A stretch of DNA of 64,000 bases, taken from the NCBI RefSeq assembly GCF_006442975.2, contig NZ_CP083954.1, forward strand, positions 5,091,501 to 5,155,500, given 5' to 3'. This document shows, piece by piece, positions 43,204 to 52,926 of this stretch. Under the pieces are notes generated by a model. That model had not been told where the DNA came from. It saw only the letters and a list, made by a program, of their open reading frames with translations, and made no database searches. The DNA comes from Mesorhizobium sp. B2-1-1 (GTDB taxonomy: Bacteria; Pseudomonadota; Alphaproteobacteria; Rhizobiales; Rhizobiaceae). Within the stretch, counting starts at the first letter, position 1. Each line of letters starts with the position of its first letter. The position numbers and the translations under genes were made by a program.

Positions 43204-44234
43204 ACAAGCCCAGCCCAAACCCCGCTGAAGGTCTGTCCGAAGGGTTCGACTTTTTCGAATTGCTGCGCCGTCTCGAACAGCAAAATGCCGTGTTCGGCCA
43301 TTCCGGCCGTCCCGACCGTGAGCCGGCAAGGCTTGGCCAGCATGTGCGCCTCGCCTTCTCGGCCAGGGACCTGGTCCAGTTCCGCGAAGCCGACAACGGC
43401 AAGCCGGCCCGGGTCACGATTGCAAATCTGGGTCTCTTGGGCCCCGAGGGTCCAATGCCGCTGCATCTGACGCGCTGGGTGCTCGACCGGCTGTCGCAGC
43501 GATGGTTCGCCGGGGCCAACGCACAGCTGACCAGCGACACTACTTTCGTCGACTTCGTCAACATTCTGCAGCACCGCATGATCGCCCTTTACTATCGGGC
43601 GTGGGCGGATGCGAATCCGGCCGTTCAGGTTGAACGCGCGGTCGGTGGCCGGGTTCGCGCCATGCTTGCGGCCATGGCCGGTATCGGACTTCCCGGCACC
43701 CGAAACATCGATCTCGACATGGTGAAGCTTCGCCAGGCGGCTTCGCTCGCCAGCCAGGTCGAGGGCCCGGAACGACTGACGCTGTTCCTGGCGGAAGCCT
43801 TCAAGGTGCCGGTAAAGATCAAGGAATTCGTCGCCGCCTGGACAACCATACCAGCAGGCCTCCAGACCCGCCTCGCAAAATCCTTTGCTGTGCTCGGTCG
43901 GGGGGCGACGATCGGCCCACGCGTTTTCACCCGCCAAAGCAGGATCGAACTGCGGCTCGGCCCTTTGAAGTATGATGATTTCAAGACATTCCTGCCGGGC
44001 AGCCAGCGGCTCAAACTGTTCCAGTACGCGGTTCGCGACATGGTCGGAGAATCTCTCGATGTCGATCTGCGTATCGTGCTTGCGCGTGAAGCAGTGCCGC
44101 CGCCCCGTATTGGAGCGGTGCAGCTCGGCCGAACCGCCTGGCTTGCGCGACCCGCTGAAAGGGGAGATGCTGATGATATGCGGCTGCGCACAATCGTCGG
44201 ATGGCGGCCGGAAATGGCGGGGGGCGCGGCATGA
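43167..44234 (+). CDS. tssG: T6SS baseplate protein TssG
   Basis: 355 residues. Family features are FDFFELLRRLEQQ, the RLGQHVRLAFSARD region, the GPEGPMPLHLTRWVLDRL segment and WADANPAVQVERAVGG. The start at 43167 lies inside tssF; the long overlap is common in these operons. The stop overlaps the tagH start as ATGA. Confidence 0.93.
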   Translation: MADDARQSLPDLDKPSPNPAEGLSEGFDFFELLRRLEQQNAVFGHSGRPDREPARLGQHVRLAFSARDLVQFREADNGKPARVTIANLGLLGPEGPMPLHLTRWVLDRLSQRWFAGANAQLTSDTTFVDFVNILQHRMIALYYRAWADANPAVQVERAVGGRVRAMLAAMAGIGLPGTRNIDLDMVKLRQAASLASQVEGPERLTLFLAEAFKVPVKIKEFVAAWTTIPAGLQTRLAKSFAVLGRGATIGPRVFTRQSRIELRLGPLKYDDFKTFLPGSQRLKLFQYAVRDMVGESLDVDLRIVLAREAVPPPRIGAVQLGRTAWLARPAERGDADDMRLRTIVGWRPEMAGGAA

Positions 44235-45703
44235 GTCTGCTGCTAACGCTAGAGCAAGGGCCACGCGCCCAGGCGGTGCGGCAAACTCGCCTGGACGAAG
44301 GTGAGCTGGTGATCGGCCGCAGCGCCGATGCAGGCTGGCAGATCGATGATCCCGACATGTTCGTTTCACGTGCTCACTGCAAAATCTCTGGCGGGCGAGA
44401 TGGATATTTCGTCACCGACACATCGAGCAGCGGTTTGTTCATAAACGATTCCGATAGCCCGCTTGGTCCAGGCAAGTCCGCACGCCTTCAAAGCGGCATG
44501 CGGCTCAGGCTGGGCGATTACGTCGTCTGTGTCGACCTGCAGATCGCGGCCGCTCAAGCGCCCGCAGTCATCCAGCCGGTACCAGAACGTCTGCCAGCGG
44601 CATCGCGGGCGCCGGTAAGCATCGGCCGCGATGACTTCTTTTCCGCCAAGGTCGAAGAAGCGCCGCAACGGCCTCGACCTGCTGATCTGCCGAACCCGTT
44701 CGAGCAGCCGATCCCAGGGGCGTTCGAACGCGCGTCTTCCGGCCAGCGCAACTCGCCTGCTTTCGACGACCCGTTCAGCCTCAATCCGGTTTCAACGCCG
44801 GTGTCAAAAAGCGCCGCCGCTTATGTCGAGCAGGGCGGGGTGGCCAGCCGGGCGGATCCATTCAGCTTCGACCGGCCCCCCTCTCCCAGCCACGGAGGCG
44901 AATCCGCAGCGGGAAAGCTGTCCGACTTCAACGACGATTTTGGTTTCGGACCGGTCTCCTCGCCCAGTTCGACGAATAACTCGGCCTCGACCGGACAGCG
45001 CGAGCGCATTGCCCAACGGCCACCATCCGCCAATCCCTGGGATATTCCCGCGCAACCGGCCGATGTCCTGCCTCCAGCGCGCATGGGTGCTGCTTCCAAA
45101 CCTGCCCGGCCGCCGGCAAGCGCGCAGCCTGCCGAGATGGCGCTCCGCGCCGCCTTTTTGCGCGGCATGGGCGTCGAGGAAGCCGATTTCCCCGGGCGCG
45201 ACAGCATCGTGGAAATGGAGAAGTTCGGCCGCGAGTACCGGCTGATGATGGAAGGACTGATGCAGCTTCTGCGCAAGCGGACCGAGGAGAAAGGAAATGC
45301 TCGCGTCGCCCAGACAATGGTCGGTGCTTCCGAAGTCAATCCGCTCAAATTTCTTCCGACGGTTGACGACGCCATCGTGACGCTGGTCGCTGAGCGCAGC
45401 CCCGGATTTCTCGCCGGGGAGGCGGCAATCGCCGATGCAGTTCGCGATCTCGCGCAACATCACGTGCGCGCTTGGCGAGGCATACAGGCCGCTTTGCGAC
45501 GGATGATCGATCGTTTCGATCCCGCAGCGATCGAGGACGAGCTGAAATCGAATTCGGCGATCGGCACCCTGCTTTCGGGCGGGCGCGGCGCCAAGCTGTG
45601 GGAGCTCTATCAAAAACGCCATCGCGAAATCGCCGAAAGCGCGGAAAAAAGCTTCCTTGGCGAAATCGGCACTGATTTTCGAGATGCATATGAGGAGGAG
45701 TAA
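44231..45703 (+). CDS. tagH: T6SS FHA-domain protein TagH (copy 1)
   Basis: 490 residues from the ATG at 44231. An FHA domain occupies about residues 20-95, with the phospho-Thr-binding pattern IGRSADAGWQIDD, VSRAHCKIS and SSGLFINDS. A Pro- and Ser-rich linker (about 105-295) leads to a C-terminal type VI FHA-associated domain with RGMGVEEADFPGRDS and AWRGIQAALRRMIDRFDP. Such proteins relay phosphorylation by a Thr kinase to the secretion machine; no kinase gene is in the window. A second copy lies at 61042. Confidence 0.9.
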   Translation: MSLLLTLEQGPRAQAVRQTRLDEGELVIGRSADAGWQIDDPDMFVSRAHCKISGGRDGYFVTDTSSSGLFINDSDSPLGPGKSARLQSGMRLRLGDYVVCVDLQIAAAQAPAVIQPVPERLPAASRAPVSIGRDDFFSAKVEEAPQRPRPADLPNPFEQPIPGAFERASSGQRNSPAFDDPFSLNPVSTPVSKSAAAYVEQGGVASRADPFSFDRPPSPSHGGESAAGKLSDFNDDFGFGPVSSPSSTNNSASTGQRERIAQRPPSANPWDIPAQPADVLPPARMGAASKPARPPASAQPAEMALRAAFLRGMGVEEADFPGRDSIVEMEKFGREYRLMMEGLMQLLRKRTEEKGNARVAQTMVGASEVNPLKFLPTVDDAIVTLVAERSPGFLAGEAAIADAVRDLAQHHVRAWRGIQAALRRMIDRFDPAAIEDELKSNSAIGTLLSGGRGAKLWELYQKRHREIAESAEKSFLGEIGTDFRDAYEEE

Positions 45704-45706
45704 GCC

Positions 45707-46159
45707 ATGATCGACCGACGTGAATTGATGATTGCCCTGGGCGCGGCCGGGCTGGTTGCAGCGTGCCAGAGCGGTCCGCCAAAGCCGTCGGTGATCACCG
45801 TCAACGTGACCGGCGGGGCCGGCATGAATCCGGGGCCAGGTGGCGGCGACCGGCCGGTGACGGTTCTCGTGATGCGGTTAAAAAGCACCGGTAAATTCAA
45901 TTCCGCCGACTATTTTGCGCTGCAGGGGGATGCCGGCAGCGCACTCGCAGGAGATCTTATCGGGTCCGACCAGATCGCCGTCGGGCCCGGAAAATCCGCA
46001 TCCAAGACCATCACTGTCGAGCCGGACGCGACGGCTCTGGGCTTCGTTGCACTGATCCGCGAACCTGGCGGCAGGAACTGGCGGACAACCAAGTCGGTGT
46101 CGCCGGGATCAAAATTCACCATCAATGTCACGTTGGGCAGCGGCGGCATCTCCGCCTAG
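45707..46159 (+). CDS. tssJ: T6SS outer-membrane lipoprotein TssJ
   Basis: 150 residues. The lipobox LVAACQ places the lipidated Cys at residue 20. The mature part has the beta-sandwich fold of TssJ, with VITVNVTGGAGMNP early and VALIREPGGRNWRT near the end. TssJ anchors the TssL-TssM complex at the outer membrane. It is the only tssJ in the window although two tssM genes are present. Confidence 0.9.
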   Translation: MIDRRELMIALGAAGLVAACQSGPPKPSVITVNVTGGAGMNPGPGGGDRPVTVLVMRLKSTGKFNSADYFALQGDAGSALAGDLIGSDQIAVGPGKSASKTITVEPDATALGFVALIREPGGRNWRTTKSVSPGSKFTINVTLGSGGISA

Positions 46160-46197
46160 CAGCCAAGGTAAGGGAGCTCAATGCAGAGAGTAGCGGC

Positions 46198-47532
46198 ATG
46201 AGCGATGCAAACAGGGTGCTATGGTCCGAAGGACTTTTCCTGCGAACCCAGCATTTCCAGCAGCAGGATCGTTTCTTCGAGGCGACGGTGCGCGGCGCGT
46301 TGCAGGCCGGACAACTGCATACGTTCGGCTTTCGACAGCTGACGCTGGACCAGGCATTGCTGGAATCCGGCCAGGTCGCGATCCTGTCGGCCCGGGGCAT
46401 CTTCCCGGATGGGACACCTTTTTCCATTCCGGATTGGATGGACGCGCCGCGACCGCTGCCGGTCACCCCCGAGACGGGCGCAGGGCCGGTGCTGGTCGCC
46501 TTGCCGCTGGAGCCTCCCGGTGGTGTCGGCTTCGATCCGGCACACGCCGCCGCCTCTGGAGCGCGATATCACGGGCGGATCGTTTCGGTGCGCGACGCTG
46601 TCCAGGGCGGTTCGGATCCTGAAGAAATAGAAATCGCCCGTCCGCAGGCGCTGCTGCTTGCACCTGGCAAGTCGGTTGGTGGCTACACCGCCTTGCCGAT
46701 AGCCGACCTCAACGGAGTTCGAGCCGATGGCGGCGTCTCTCTGGACGAGACCTTCCTGCCACCGGCACTGGTTACCGGCGCGGTGGCCTGGTATCGGCAA
46801 TTGCTTCTGGAAGTTGTCACCGGCCTCGACCAGATCGCCGAGGCGCATGGCAAGATGGTCATGGGCGGGCCTGGGCGCAGCGTCGAAGATCTGTTGACGC
46901 TCAATCTCGCCAATGCGGCGCGTCCGCGTCTGGCTCACATGCTGGCGCAGGATGTCTTCCATCCGGCCGAGCTTTACCTGGAACTCGCCGGGCTCGCCGG
47001 TTCGATGGCAACTTACGGATCGAGCGCGCGGCGGCTGGGCGAGTTGCCCGCTTACGATCACATGGCGCCCGGCCCTGCCTATTCGGCGCTGGCGGACGCG
47101 CTGCGCTCGCTCATTCTCAGCCTTCGTTACATCGAGCCGAAATCGCGTGCGCTGCCTGTCATGCGGCACTCGACCAATGTCTGGAAAATTCGCATCGACA
47201 ACCCAAAGCTGCTGGTGGCCAGCCGCATCGTCATCCGGGTCGGCTCGGAGCTGTCGGAGGATGCCCTGCGCAAGATCTTCGTCAATCAGGCGACCGTCGG
47301 CTCGGCCGACGAGTTCGAGGGCCTGTGGAAATCGCGCTTGCCGGGCATTCCGCTAAAGCCGCTTCATTCCCAGCCACGCGAAATCCCCTACGACGGCGAT
47401 CGACTGTGCCTCGAATTGGATCAGAAAAGCGAACACTGGGCCTCGCTGCTCGACGCACCAGGCTTCGTCATCGGTGTTTCGGGCGTGTTGCCAAGCGAGC
47501 CGCAGGTGGACTGCTATTCGGTGAACAGGTGA
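46198..47532 (+). CDS. tssK: T6SS baseplate protein TssK
   Basis: 444 residues. N-terminal VLWSEGLFLRTQHFQQQDRF is the family signature; the middle domain includes LGELPAYDHMAPGPAY, and the C-terminal docking part reads VDCYSVNR at its end. TssK links the baseplate to the membrane complex. It lies between tssJ and tssL with short gaps. Confidence 0.95.
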   Translation: MSDANRVLWSEGLFLRTQHFQQQDRFFEATVRGALQAGQLHTFGFRQLTLDQALLESGQVAILSARGIFPDGTPFSIPDWMDAPRPLPVTPETGAGPVLVALPLEPPGGVGFDPAHAAASGARYHGRIVSVRDAVQGGSDPEEIEIARPQALLLAPGKSVGGYTALPIADLNGVRADGGVSLDETFLPPALVTGAVAWYRQLLLEVVTGLDQIAEAHGKMVMGGPGRSVEDLLTLNLANAARPRLAHMLAQDVFHPAELYLELAGLAGSMATYGSSARRLGELPAYDHMAPGPAYSALADALRSLILSLRYIEPKSRALPVMRHSTNVWKIRIDNPKLLVASRIVIRVGSELSEDALRKIFVNQATVGSADEFEGLWKSRLPGIPLKPLHSQPREIPYDGDRLCLELDQKSEHWASLLDAPGFVIGVSGVLPSEPQVDCYSVNR

Positions 47533-47536
47533 GATC

Positions 47537-48859
47537 ATGAGCCGCGATGATCCTTTCGGACTGTCGGAGGATCGCGAACGCACTCGCATACGATTGAGCG
47601 GCGCGCCGATGCCAAGGCCCATGGCGCCACTTTCGCCGGGCGCACTGGTAAAACGCTCTCGCACCCACCCGAACGCGCTTGTCAACGCCTTTGCGCCCTT
47701 GCTCGAGTTCGCCCCCGAGCTCGAAAGCGCAATGCCGCCAGACAATCCGGAAGTCTTGCGCACCCGTTTGCTCGAAGAACTGGTTCGGGCACGCGACACG
47801 GCTATGTCGACGGGGTCCTCGATGGAGCGAGCCGACCAGGCAGCCTGGGTGGTGGCTGCGTTGCTCGACGATCTGGCCCTGAACACGCCTTGGGGCGGGG
47901 CCAGCGCCTGGCCGCGGCAGCCGCTCGTCGTCATGCTGCGCGGCGATGTCGATGCCGGCACGCAATTCTTCACGCGACTCGACGAACTGGAACGACATCC
48001 TAACCGGGACCGAGAATTGCTTGAACTGCAGTACCATTGCCTGGCGCTCGGCTTCCGTGGCAAATATCGCGTGCCCGGCCGCTCAGGCGACCGCTCGCTC
48101 AATGCGGTTCGCGTGGCGGCGGCCCGCTTCCTGCGCAATGCCGACGCCGAAGGCGCGCCTTTAGCGCCAAACTGGAAAGGTGTCATCGCCTCCGACCAGC
48201 CGCAGCGCTTCATCGTGCCGATCTGGGTCATGGCGCTCGGTGCTGCGGTTGCAGCCGCGGCGATCCATATCGGGCTGTCAATGGGACTGAGCAGCCAGGC
48301 GGTCGAGCTTTCCGCACTTGTTCGTGCCCTGCCACCGCCTGCCCGCGGCGACATCACCCGCGCGTCGCCCAAAGTCGACGCCCCGCCACCGCAAAAAGTG
48401 GATTTTGCGCTGTTGCCGGAATTCCAGGCGGGGGCGCCGGCCGAGCTCAAATCTGCTCTCAGCGGCACCGAGAGTGTTTCACTGGCCAAGCTGATCATCC
48501 AGGCCTCCAACCCCGAACTATTCCAGTCATCGCGGCCACAACTGACCGATGGTTTCGAACCCTTGATCGGTTCGATCGCCAAGGTGATCCTCGCCAATCA
48601 GGAGCTGATCGGAAACATCACGGTGGTCGGCCATACTGACAGCGTTCCTTTGCAAAAGACCAACCCGCTGTCGACCAACCAGCGCCTATCCGAGGCTCGC
48701 GCCCGGACGATTGCCGACATGCTGGTTCAAAACGGAGTGCCGCAGGATCGCGTCCATTCGGAGGGCCGGGCAGCCACCGATCCTGTGGCCAGCGACAGCA
48801 CGCGCGAGGGGCGAGCCTTGAATCGCCGCGTCGAGGTGCTCGTCGAAAAGAGGCTGTGA
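47537..48859 (+). CDS. tssL: T6SS inner-membrane protein TssL with OmpA-like domain (copy 1)
   Basis: 440 residues. The DotU-like cytoplasmic domain (about 30-215) shows NALVNAFAPLLEFAPELE and ELLELQYHCLALGFRGKYR. One helix follows at about residues 228-250 (PIWVMALGAAVAAAAIH). The periplasmic C-terminus is an OmpA/MotB peptidoglycan-binding domain with TVVGHTDSVPLQKTNPLST and ALNRRVEVLVEKRL. It is one base away from tssM. Confidence 0.93.
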   Translation: MSRDDPFGLSEDRERTRIRLSGAPMPRPMAPLSPGALVKRSRTHPNALVNAFAPLLEFAPELESAMPPDNPEVLRTRLLEELVRARDTAMSTGSSMERADQAAWVVAALLDDLALNTPWGGASAWPRQPLVVMLRGDVDAGTQFFTRLDELERHPNRDRELLELQYHCLALGFRGKYRVPGRSGDRSLNAVRVAAARFLRNADAEGAPLAPNWKGVIASDQPQRFIVPIWVMALGAAVAAAAIHIGLSMGLSSQAVELSALVRALPPPARGDITRASPKVDAPPPQKVDFALLPEFQAGAPAELKSALSGTESVSLAKLIIQASNPELFQSSRPQLTDGFEPLIGSIAKVILANQELIGNITVVGHTDSVPLQKTNPLSTNQRLSEARARTIADMLVQNGVPQDRVHSEGRAATDPVASDSTREGRALNRRVEVLVEKRL

Positions 48860-48860
48860 G

Positions 48861-51800
48861 ATGTTCATCCTGCGCTTCCTCTGGGCGGTCCTGACATCGC
48901 GCTGGCTGTGGACGCTGATCGGCCTGACGCTGCTATCCCTGGTTATCTGGATCTTCGGTCCGATCGTCAGGGTCGGTCCCTACGAGCCCTTCGCCTCCGA
49001 AAATGTGCGCATCGTCATCATCGCGCTGCTGGTCATCTTCTGGCTGGTCTGGCTGATCGTTGCCCAGCGTCGGGCGATCCGCGCCAACCGGATGTTCGTG
49101 GCCGAGATTGCCGCGCCAGCGGTGGAAAAGCCGCTCAGCCCAGGCGAGGAGAACGTCGCCGCCGTGGGCGCCAAGTTTGCCGAGGTGATGACCGAACTGA
49201 GGCGCCGCAAGCTGGGCGGGCGCAAGTTCCTGCGCGAGATGCCATGGTACGTCATCGTCGGGCCGCCGGCGACCGGCAAGACCACCGCCTTGCGGCAGTC
49301 CGGACTGAATTTTCCGATCGATCTCACCGACGACTTGCAGGGGGTCGGTGGCACGCGCAACTGCGACTGGTTCTTTTCCGAAAACGCGGTTCTGATCGAC
49401 ACTGCCGGCCGCTATGTCCAGCAGGAGAGCCAGCCGGATGTCGACGCGGCCGAATGGCTCGGTTTCCTCGACCTCTTGAAGAAACATCGCGGCCGCCGTG
49501 CGCTGAACGGCGTGATCGTCGCGCTTTCGATCGACGTCCTTTCGGAGGGCGACGAGGCCATCAAGGCGCACGGGCGCAAGATCCGCCGCCGGTTGGCCGA
49601 GCTCAACGACCGCCTTGAAATCCGCCTGCCGGTCTATCTGATGCTGACCAAGGCCGACCTGATCAAGGGCTTCGAGCCCTTCTTCGGCGGTCTGTCCACC
49701 GCCTCGCGCGAACAGGTGTGGGGGACGACCTTCGCGCTGGATGCGCGCGTCGATGGCAAGACCATCGAACGAGAAATCGCGACGCTGGCGACCGAACTCG
49801 AGCGGCGCTTGGTGACGCGCCTGGAGGACGAGGACAAACTCGCCGCCCGTGCCGAAATCTTCAGGTTTCCCGCCCAACTGACAAGCTTGTCCGAACCGAT
49901 TCAGGTGCTGGTCGAAGCCATGTTCGGCGAAAGCCGGTATGAGGAGGCTGCCTGGCTGCGCGGCCTCTACCTGACATCGGCGACGCAGGAAGGGGCGCCT
50001 ATCGACCGGCTGACCGCCGCGCTGTCTTCCTCCTTCGGTCTTCCGCCGCGGCGCGCCCTGCCCGCATCTCGGGTCGAGAAACGCAGCTTCTTCCTGAAGA
50101 ACCTCCTCACTGAAGTCATCTTCAAGGAAGCAGGCCTCGGTACATTTGACCCACTGGCGCAACGCCGCCGAGCCTGGATCTGGCGCGGCGCCGCTGCCGC
50201 ATGCGCTGCGGCGGCGTTGCTGGCAGGCGGCCTGTTCACCTGGTCCTATTTTGACAACCGCCATGCGATCTCGGCGCAGGCAGGCCAGTTCGAAGCGCTG
50301 CAAACGCCGCTGACCTCCGCTGCCGCAACCCCGGCATCGGTGGAGCGGCCTGCCATGGACGGCGCGCTCGAGGCGATGGACGCGGTCGCAAATGCCCGGA
50401 CAGCACCGCCGGGCGCTGCCCACGATCTGCTTGGCCCATCGGCCTCGGCGGAACTGGTCAGGGCACAGGCCGACACTTATGACCACGCCCTCCGCAACGT
50501 GCTCGAGCCCCGGATGGTGGCCCTGCTCGAGGCGACGATGTGGCGCCAGATCCGCGATCCCGACTTCATGCTCGGTGCGCTCAAGACCTACCGCATGATG
50601 ACGGGCCTGTCGCAGATGGATCCAGACTACGCCCAGAACTGGTGGGTGAACAGTCTGCCCGAATTCGCGGCCGCGGCGCCATTTCCGACAGCCGACGCCG
50701 AAGAGCATCAGCTTGCCGCGATCCGCCGGATGACGGTCGACGAAAGCTATGTCGCGCCGGACCAGGCCCTGGTTGCCGAAGCTCTGAAAACGGTCTGCAC
50801 GATTTCGTTGCCGGCGCGTGGCTACAAGCAGTTGTTGGCCGATCCGGCAGTGGCCGGGCTGAAGGAGTGGATACCGGCCAATTTCGCCGGCCCAAACGGC
50901 GGCAAGGTGTTTGCACGGCGTTCGGGCAAGACATTACGCGTCGGCATTTCGGGCGCTTTCACCTATTCCGGCTTTCACGACGTCATTCTCGACCGCATCG
51001 ACGATGTCGCCGCCCAGGCGGCGCTCGATCGTGCGGTTTTCGCCGGCGGTTGCTCGGAAAATGCCGAGACATCCGTCTCGGCGCTGTCCGAGGATATTCT
51101 GAAGCTCTACTACGACGACTACATCGCGCAATGGGATAGCTTCCTGCGCGACATGAGGCTTGCACCATTGACCGATCTCAATGTCGCCGGCGAAAACCTG
51201 AAAGACCTCTCAAGTGCGGATTCAGCGCTGAAGCGGCTGCTTACGGCGGTCGTTCAGGAGACAGAACTGACCCGTTCCGACGAAGCGCCTGCCGACGACA
51301 AGGCGGCAGCCAAGGGCGCTTCGAAACTGCTCGGCAAGCTGGGCAAGCTGGGCAAACTGGCGACATCGGGTGCGAAACTACTTCCCCGCGCCGGATCCGC
51401 CAGTGAGGTGGACCTGACCGGCAATCTGGTGGCCGAACATTTCAAACCGCTGAAGAGCACCATCGCAGAGGTCGACGGCCAGCCACCGGCGCTGGATGCT
51501 GCCGTTGTCGCACTGACCGCGCTTTCGAACGTCCTGCAAACGGTCACCGCGAACCCCAATCCACAGGACGCCATCAAGAAACAGGGGGGCCTTGCCGAAC
51601 TGACGGGCGCGGTGGCAAGGCAGGCCCAGATCCTGCCCGATCCCATCAACAGCTGGTTGGGCGGGATAGCCGGCGACACCAGCAATTTGACTCAAAAGGC
51701 GGTCACTTCGGAACTCAACGCCATCTGGCGGGCCGACATACTGCCTTTCTGCCAAGCGGCGCTGAACAATCGCTATCCCTTCAGCGAAGCCAGTGCGGTC

Positions 51801-52397
51801 GACGTCAACGTGCACGATTTCGCCCGCCTGTTCGGGCCGGCCGGGCTGATCGACGGTTTCATCAACGACCACCTGATCAATTATGTCGACACGACCGGCG
51901 AGCCTTGGAAGTGGCGCGCCGATTTCGGCCTCGACCCTTCGGCGCTGGCGGCGTTCGAGCAGGCCAGGCACATCCGCGACGATCTTTTCCCCGGGGGTGC
52001 CGGACCGGTGATGAGCTTCACGCTCGAACCGAAGGATCTGTCTCCCAACCTCACGCGCGTCACGCTCAATCTCGATGGCCAGAGCCTCGTCTACTACAAC
52101 AACGCAACGCGGCCGCAACCGATGACCTGGCCCGGCAAGGACGGCACCGGGGTCATTTCGCTCGCCTTCCAGCCGATCGACGGATCGCCCGAAATCATGC
52201 TCAACGAGACCGGCAGCTGGGCATGGCTGAGGATGTTGCGCAGCGGCCGATTCACCGGAACCTCGCTTTCGGATGTCTACAGTCTGCGCCTGGGCACGAA
52301 AGGCATGTACGCCGATTTCGAGCTCAAGGCCGCCAGCGTCGAAAACCCCTACAACCTCGAAATGTTCAAGAAGTTCACATGTCCCGCGCAGATATGA
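48861..52397 (+). CDS. tssM: T6SS membrane-complex protein TssM (IcmF)
   Basis: 1178 residues. Two N-terminal helices (about 7-30 and 50-68) and a third near 440-460 place the long C-terminal part in the periplasm. The cytoplasmic domain has Walker A (IVGPPATGKTTALRQSG) and DTAGRYVQQ. The ICMF-related and C-terminal domains follow. It bridges TssL and TssJ. Its stop overlaps the tagF start. Confidence 0.96.
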   Translation: MFILRFLWAVLTSRWLWTLIGLTLLSLVIWIFGPIVRVGPYEPFASENVRIVIIALLVIFWLVWLIVAQRRAIRANRMFVAEIAAPAVEKPLSPGEENVAAVGAKFAEVMTELRRRKLGGRKFLREMPWYVIVGPPATGKTTALRQSGLNFPIDLTDDLQGVGGTRNCDWFFSENAVLIDTAGRYVQQESQPDVDAAEWLGFLDLLKKHRGRRALNGVIVALSIDVLSEGDEAIKAHGRKIRRRLAELNDRLEIRLPVYLMLTKADLIKGFEPFFGGLSTASREQVWGTTFALDARVDGKTIEREIATLATELERRLVTRLEDEDKLAARAEIFRFPAQLTSLSEPIQVLVEAMFGESRYEEAAWLRGLYLTSATQEGAPIDRLTAALSSSFGLPPRRALPASRVEKRSFFLKNLLTEVIFKEAGLGTFDPLAQRRRAWIWRGAAAACAAAALLAGGLFTWSYFDNRHAISAQAGQFEALQTPLTSAAATPASVERPAMDGALEAMDAVANARTAPPGAAHDLLGPSASAELVRAQADTYDHALRNVLEPRMVALLEATMWRQIRDPDFMLGALKTYRMMTGLSQMDPDYAQNWWVNSLPEFAAAAPFPTADAEEHQLAAIRRMTVDESYVAPDQALVAEALKTVCTISLPARGYKQLLADPAVAGLKEWIPANFAGPNGGKVFARRSGKTLRVGISGAFTYSGFHDVILDRIDDVAAQAALDRAVFAGGCSENAETSVSALSEDILKLYYDDYIAQWDSFLRDMRLAPLTDLNVAGENLKDLSSADSALKRLLTAVVQETELTRSDEAPADDKAAAKGASKLLGKLGKLGKLATSGAKLLPRAGSASEVDLTGNLVAEHFKPLKSTIAEVDGQPPALDAAVVALTALSNVLQTVTANPNPQDAIKKQGGLAELTGAVARQAQILPDPINSWLGGIAGDTSNLTQKAVTSELNAIWRADILPFCQAALNNRYPFSEASAVDVNVHDFARLFGPAGLIDGFINDHLINYVDTTGEPWKWRADFGLDPSALAAFEQARHIRDDLFPGGAGPVMSFTLEPKDLSPNLTRVTLNLDGQSLVYYNNATRPQPMTWPGKDGTGVISLAFQPIDGSPEIMLNETGSWAWLRMLRSGRFTGTSLSDVYSLRLGTKGMYADFELKAASVENPYNLEMFKKFTCPAQI

Positions 52398-52924
52398 ACG
52401 CGCCCGGCTTCTACGGCAAGATCCCGGCGACGGGGGATTTCGTCGCTTGGAACCTGCCGCGGACTTTTATCGACCGCTGGGACCGCTGGATGTCGATGGA
52501 ATTGCGCGCGCGGCCGGATGAAGGTGAGGACCTCGACAACCGAGTCTGGCGCTTCGTCGTTCAGGACGCGATCTTTGGCGACCAACCCTGTGCTGGCGCC
52601 TGGCGCATGAGCCAGGACCGTATCGGCCGCCGCTATCCGTTCGTGGTGACGGGGTTGGGTGCGACGCCCGATGCATCCGATCCTTGGTTTGAGGGTGTGG
52701 CTCGGATCGCTAAGTTGACTGTTGAGCACTATTGGGAGCAGGAACGTGTCGCCATAACGTTGCAGGCTCTCGATCCACCCACCTCGTTCTCCACGGTCAA
52801 ACGCATTGCATTTTGGACTGATGATTGGGAGGTGCAAGAATTCGCCTTCGCCGACATCCATGATCTCGCGAACAACGCCCTACCGGCCATGCGCGCCGCG
52901 CGTGCCATGCCGAGGGGATTCTGA
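52394..52924 (+). CDS. tagF: T6SS-associated protein TagF
   Basis: 176 residues. The family start is MNAPGFYGKIPATGDFV, with WDRWMSMELR and WRMSQDRIGRRYPFVV. In other species TagF is a post-translational repressor that works with the FHA protein; here it stands alone, without a fused TagP phosphatase. An in-frame ATG at 52379 would add five residues. The ATGA overlap with tssM supports 52394. Confidence 0.9.
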   Translation: MNAPGFYGKIPATGDFVAWNLPRTFIDRWDRWMSMELRARPDEGEDLDNRVWRFVVQDAIFGDQPCAGAWRMSQDRIGRRYPFVVTGLGATPDASDPWFEGVARIAKLTVEHYWEQERVAITLQALDPPTSFSTVKRIAFWTDDWEVQEFAFADIHDLANNALPAMRAARAMPRGF

Positions 52925-52926
52925 TC

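Noticed and set aside
48933..50708. Long minus-strand open frame opposite tssM
   Set aside because: Antisense to a well-supported TssM coding region, no motif, and Arg/Gly-rich composition typical of shadow frames in GC-rich DNA.
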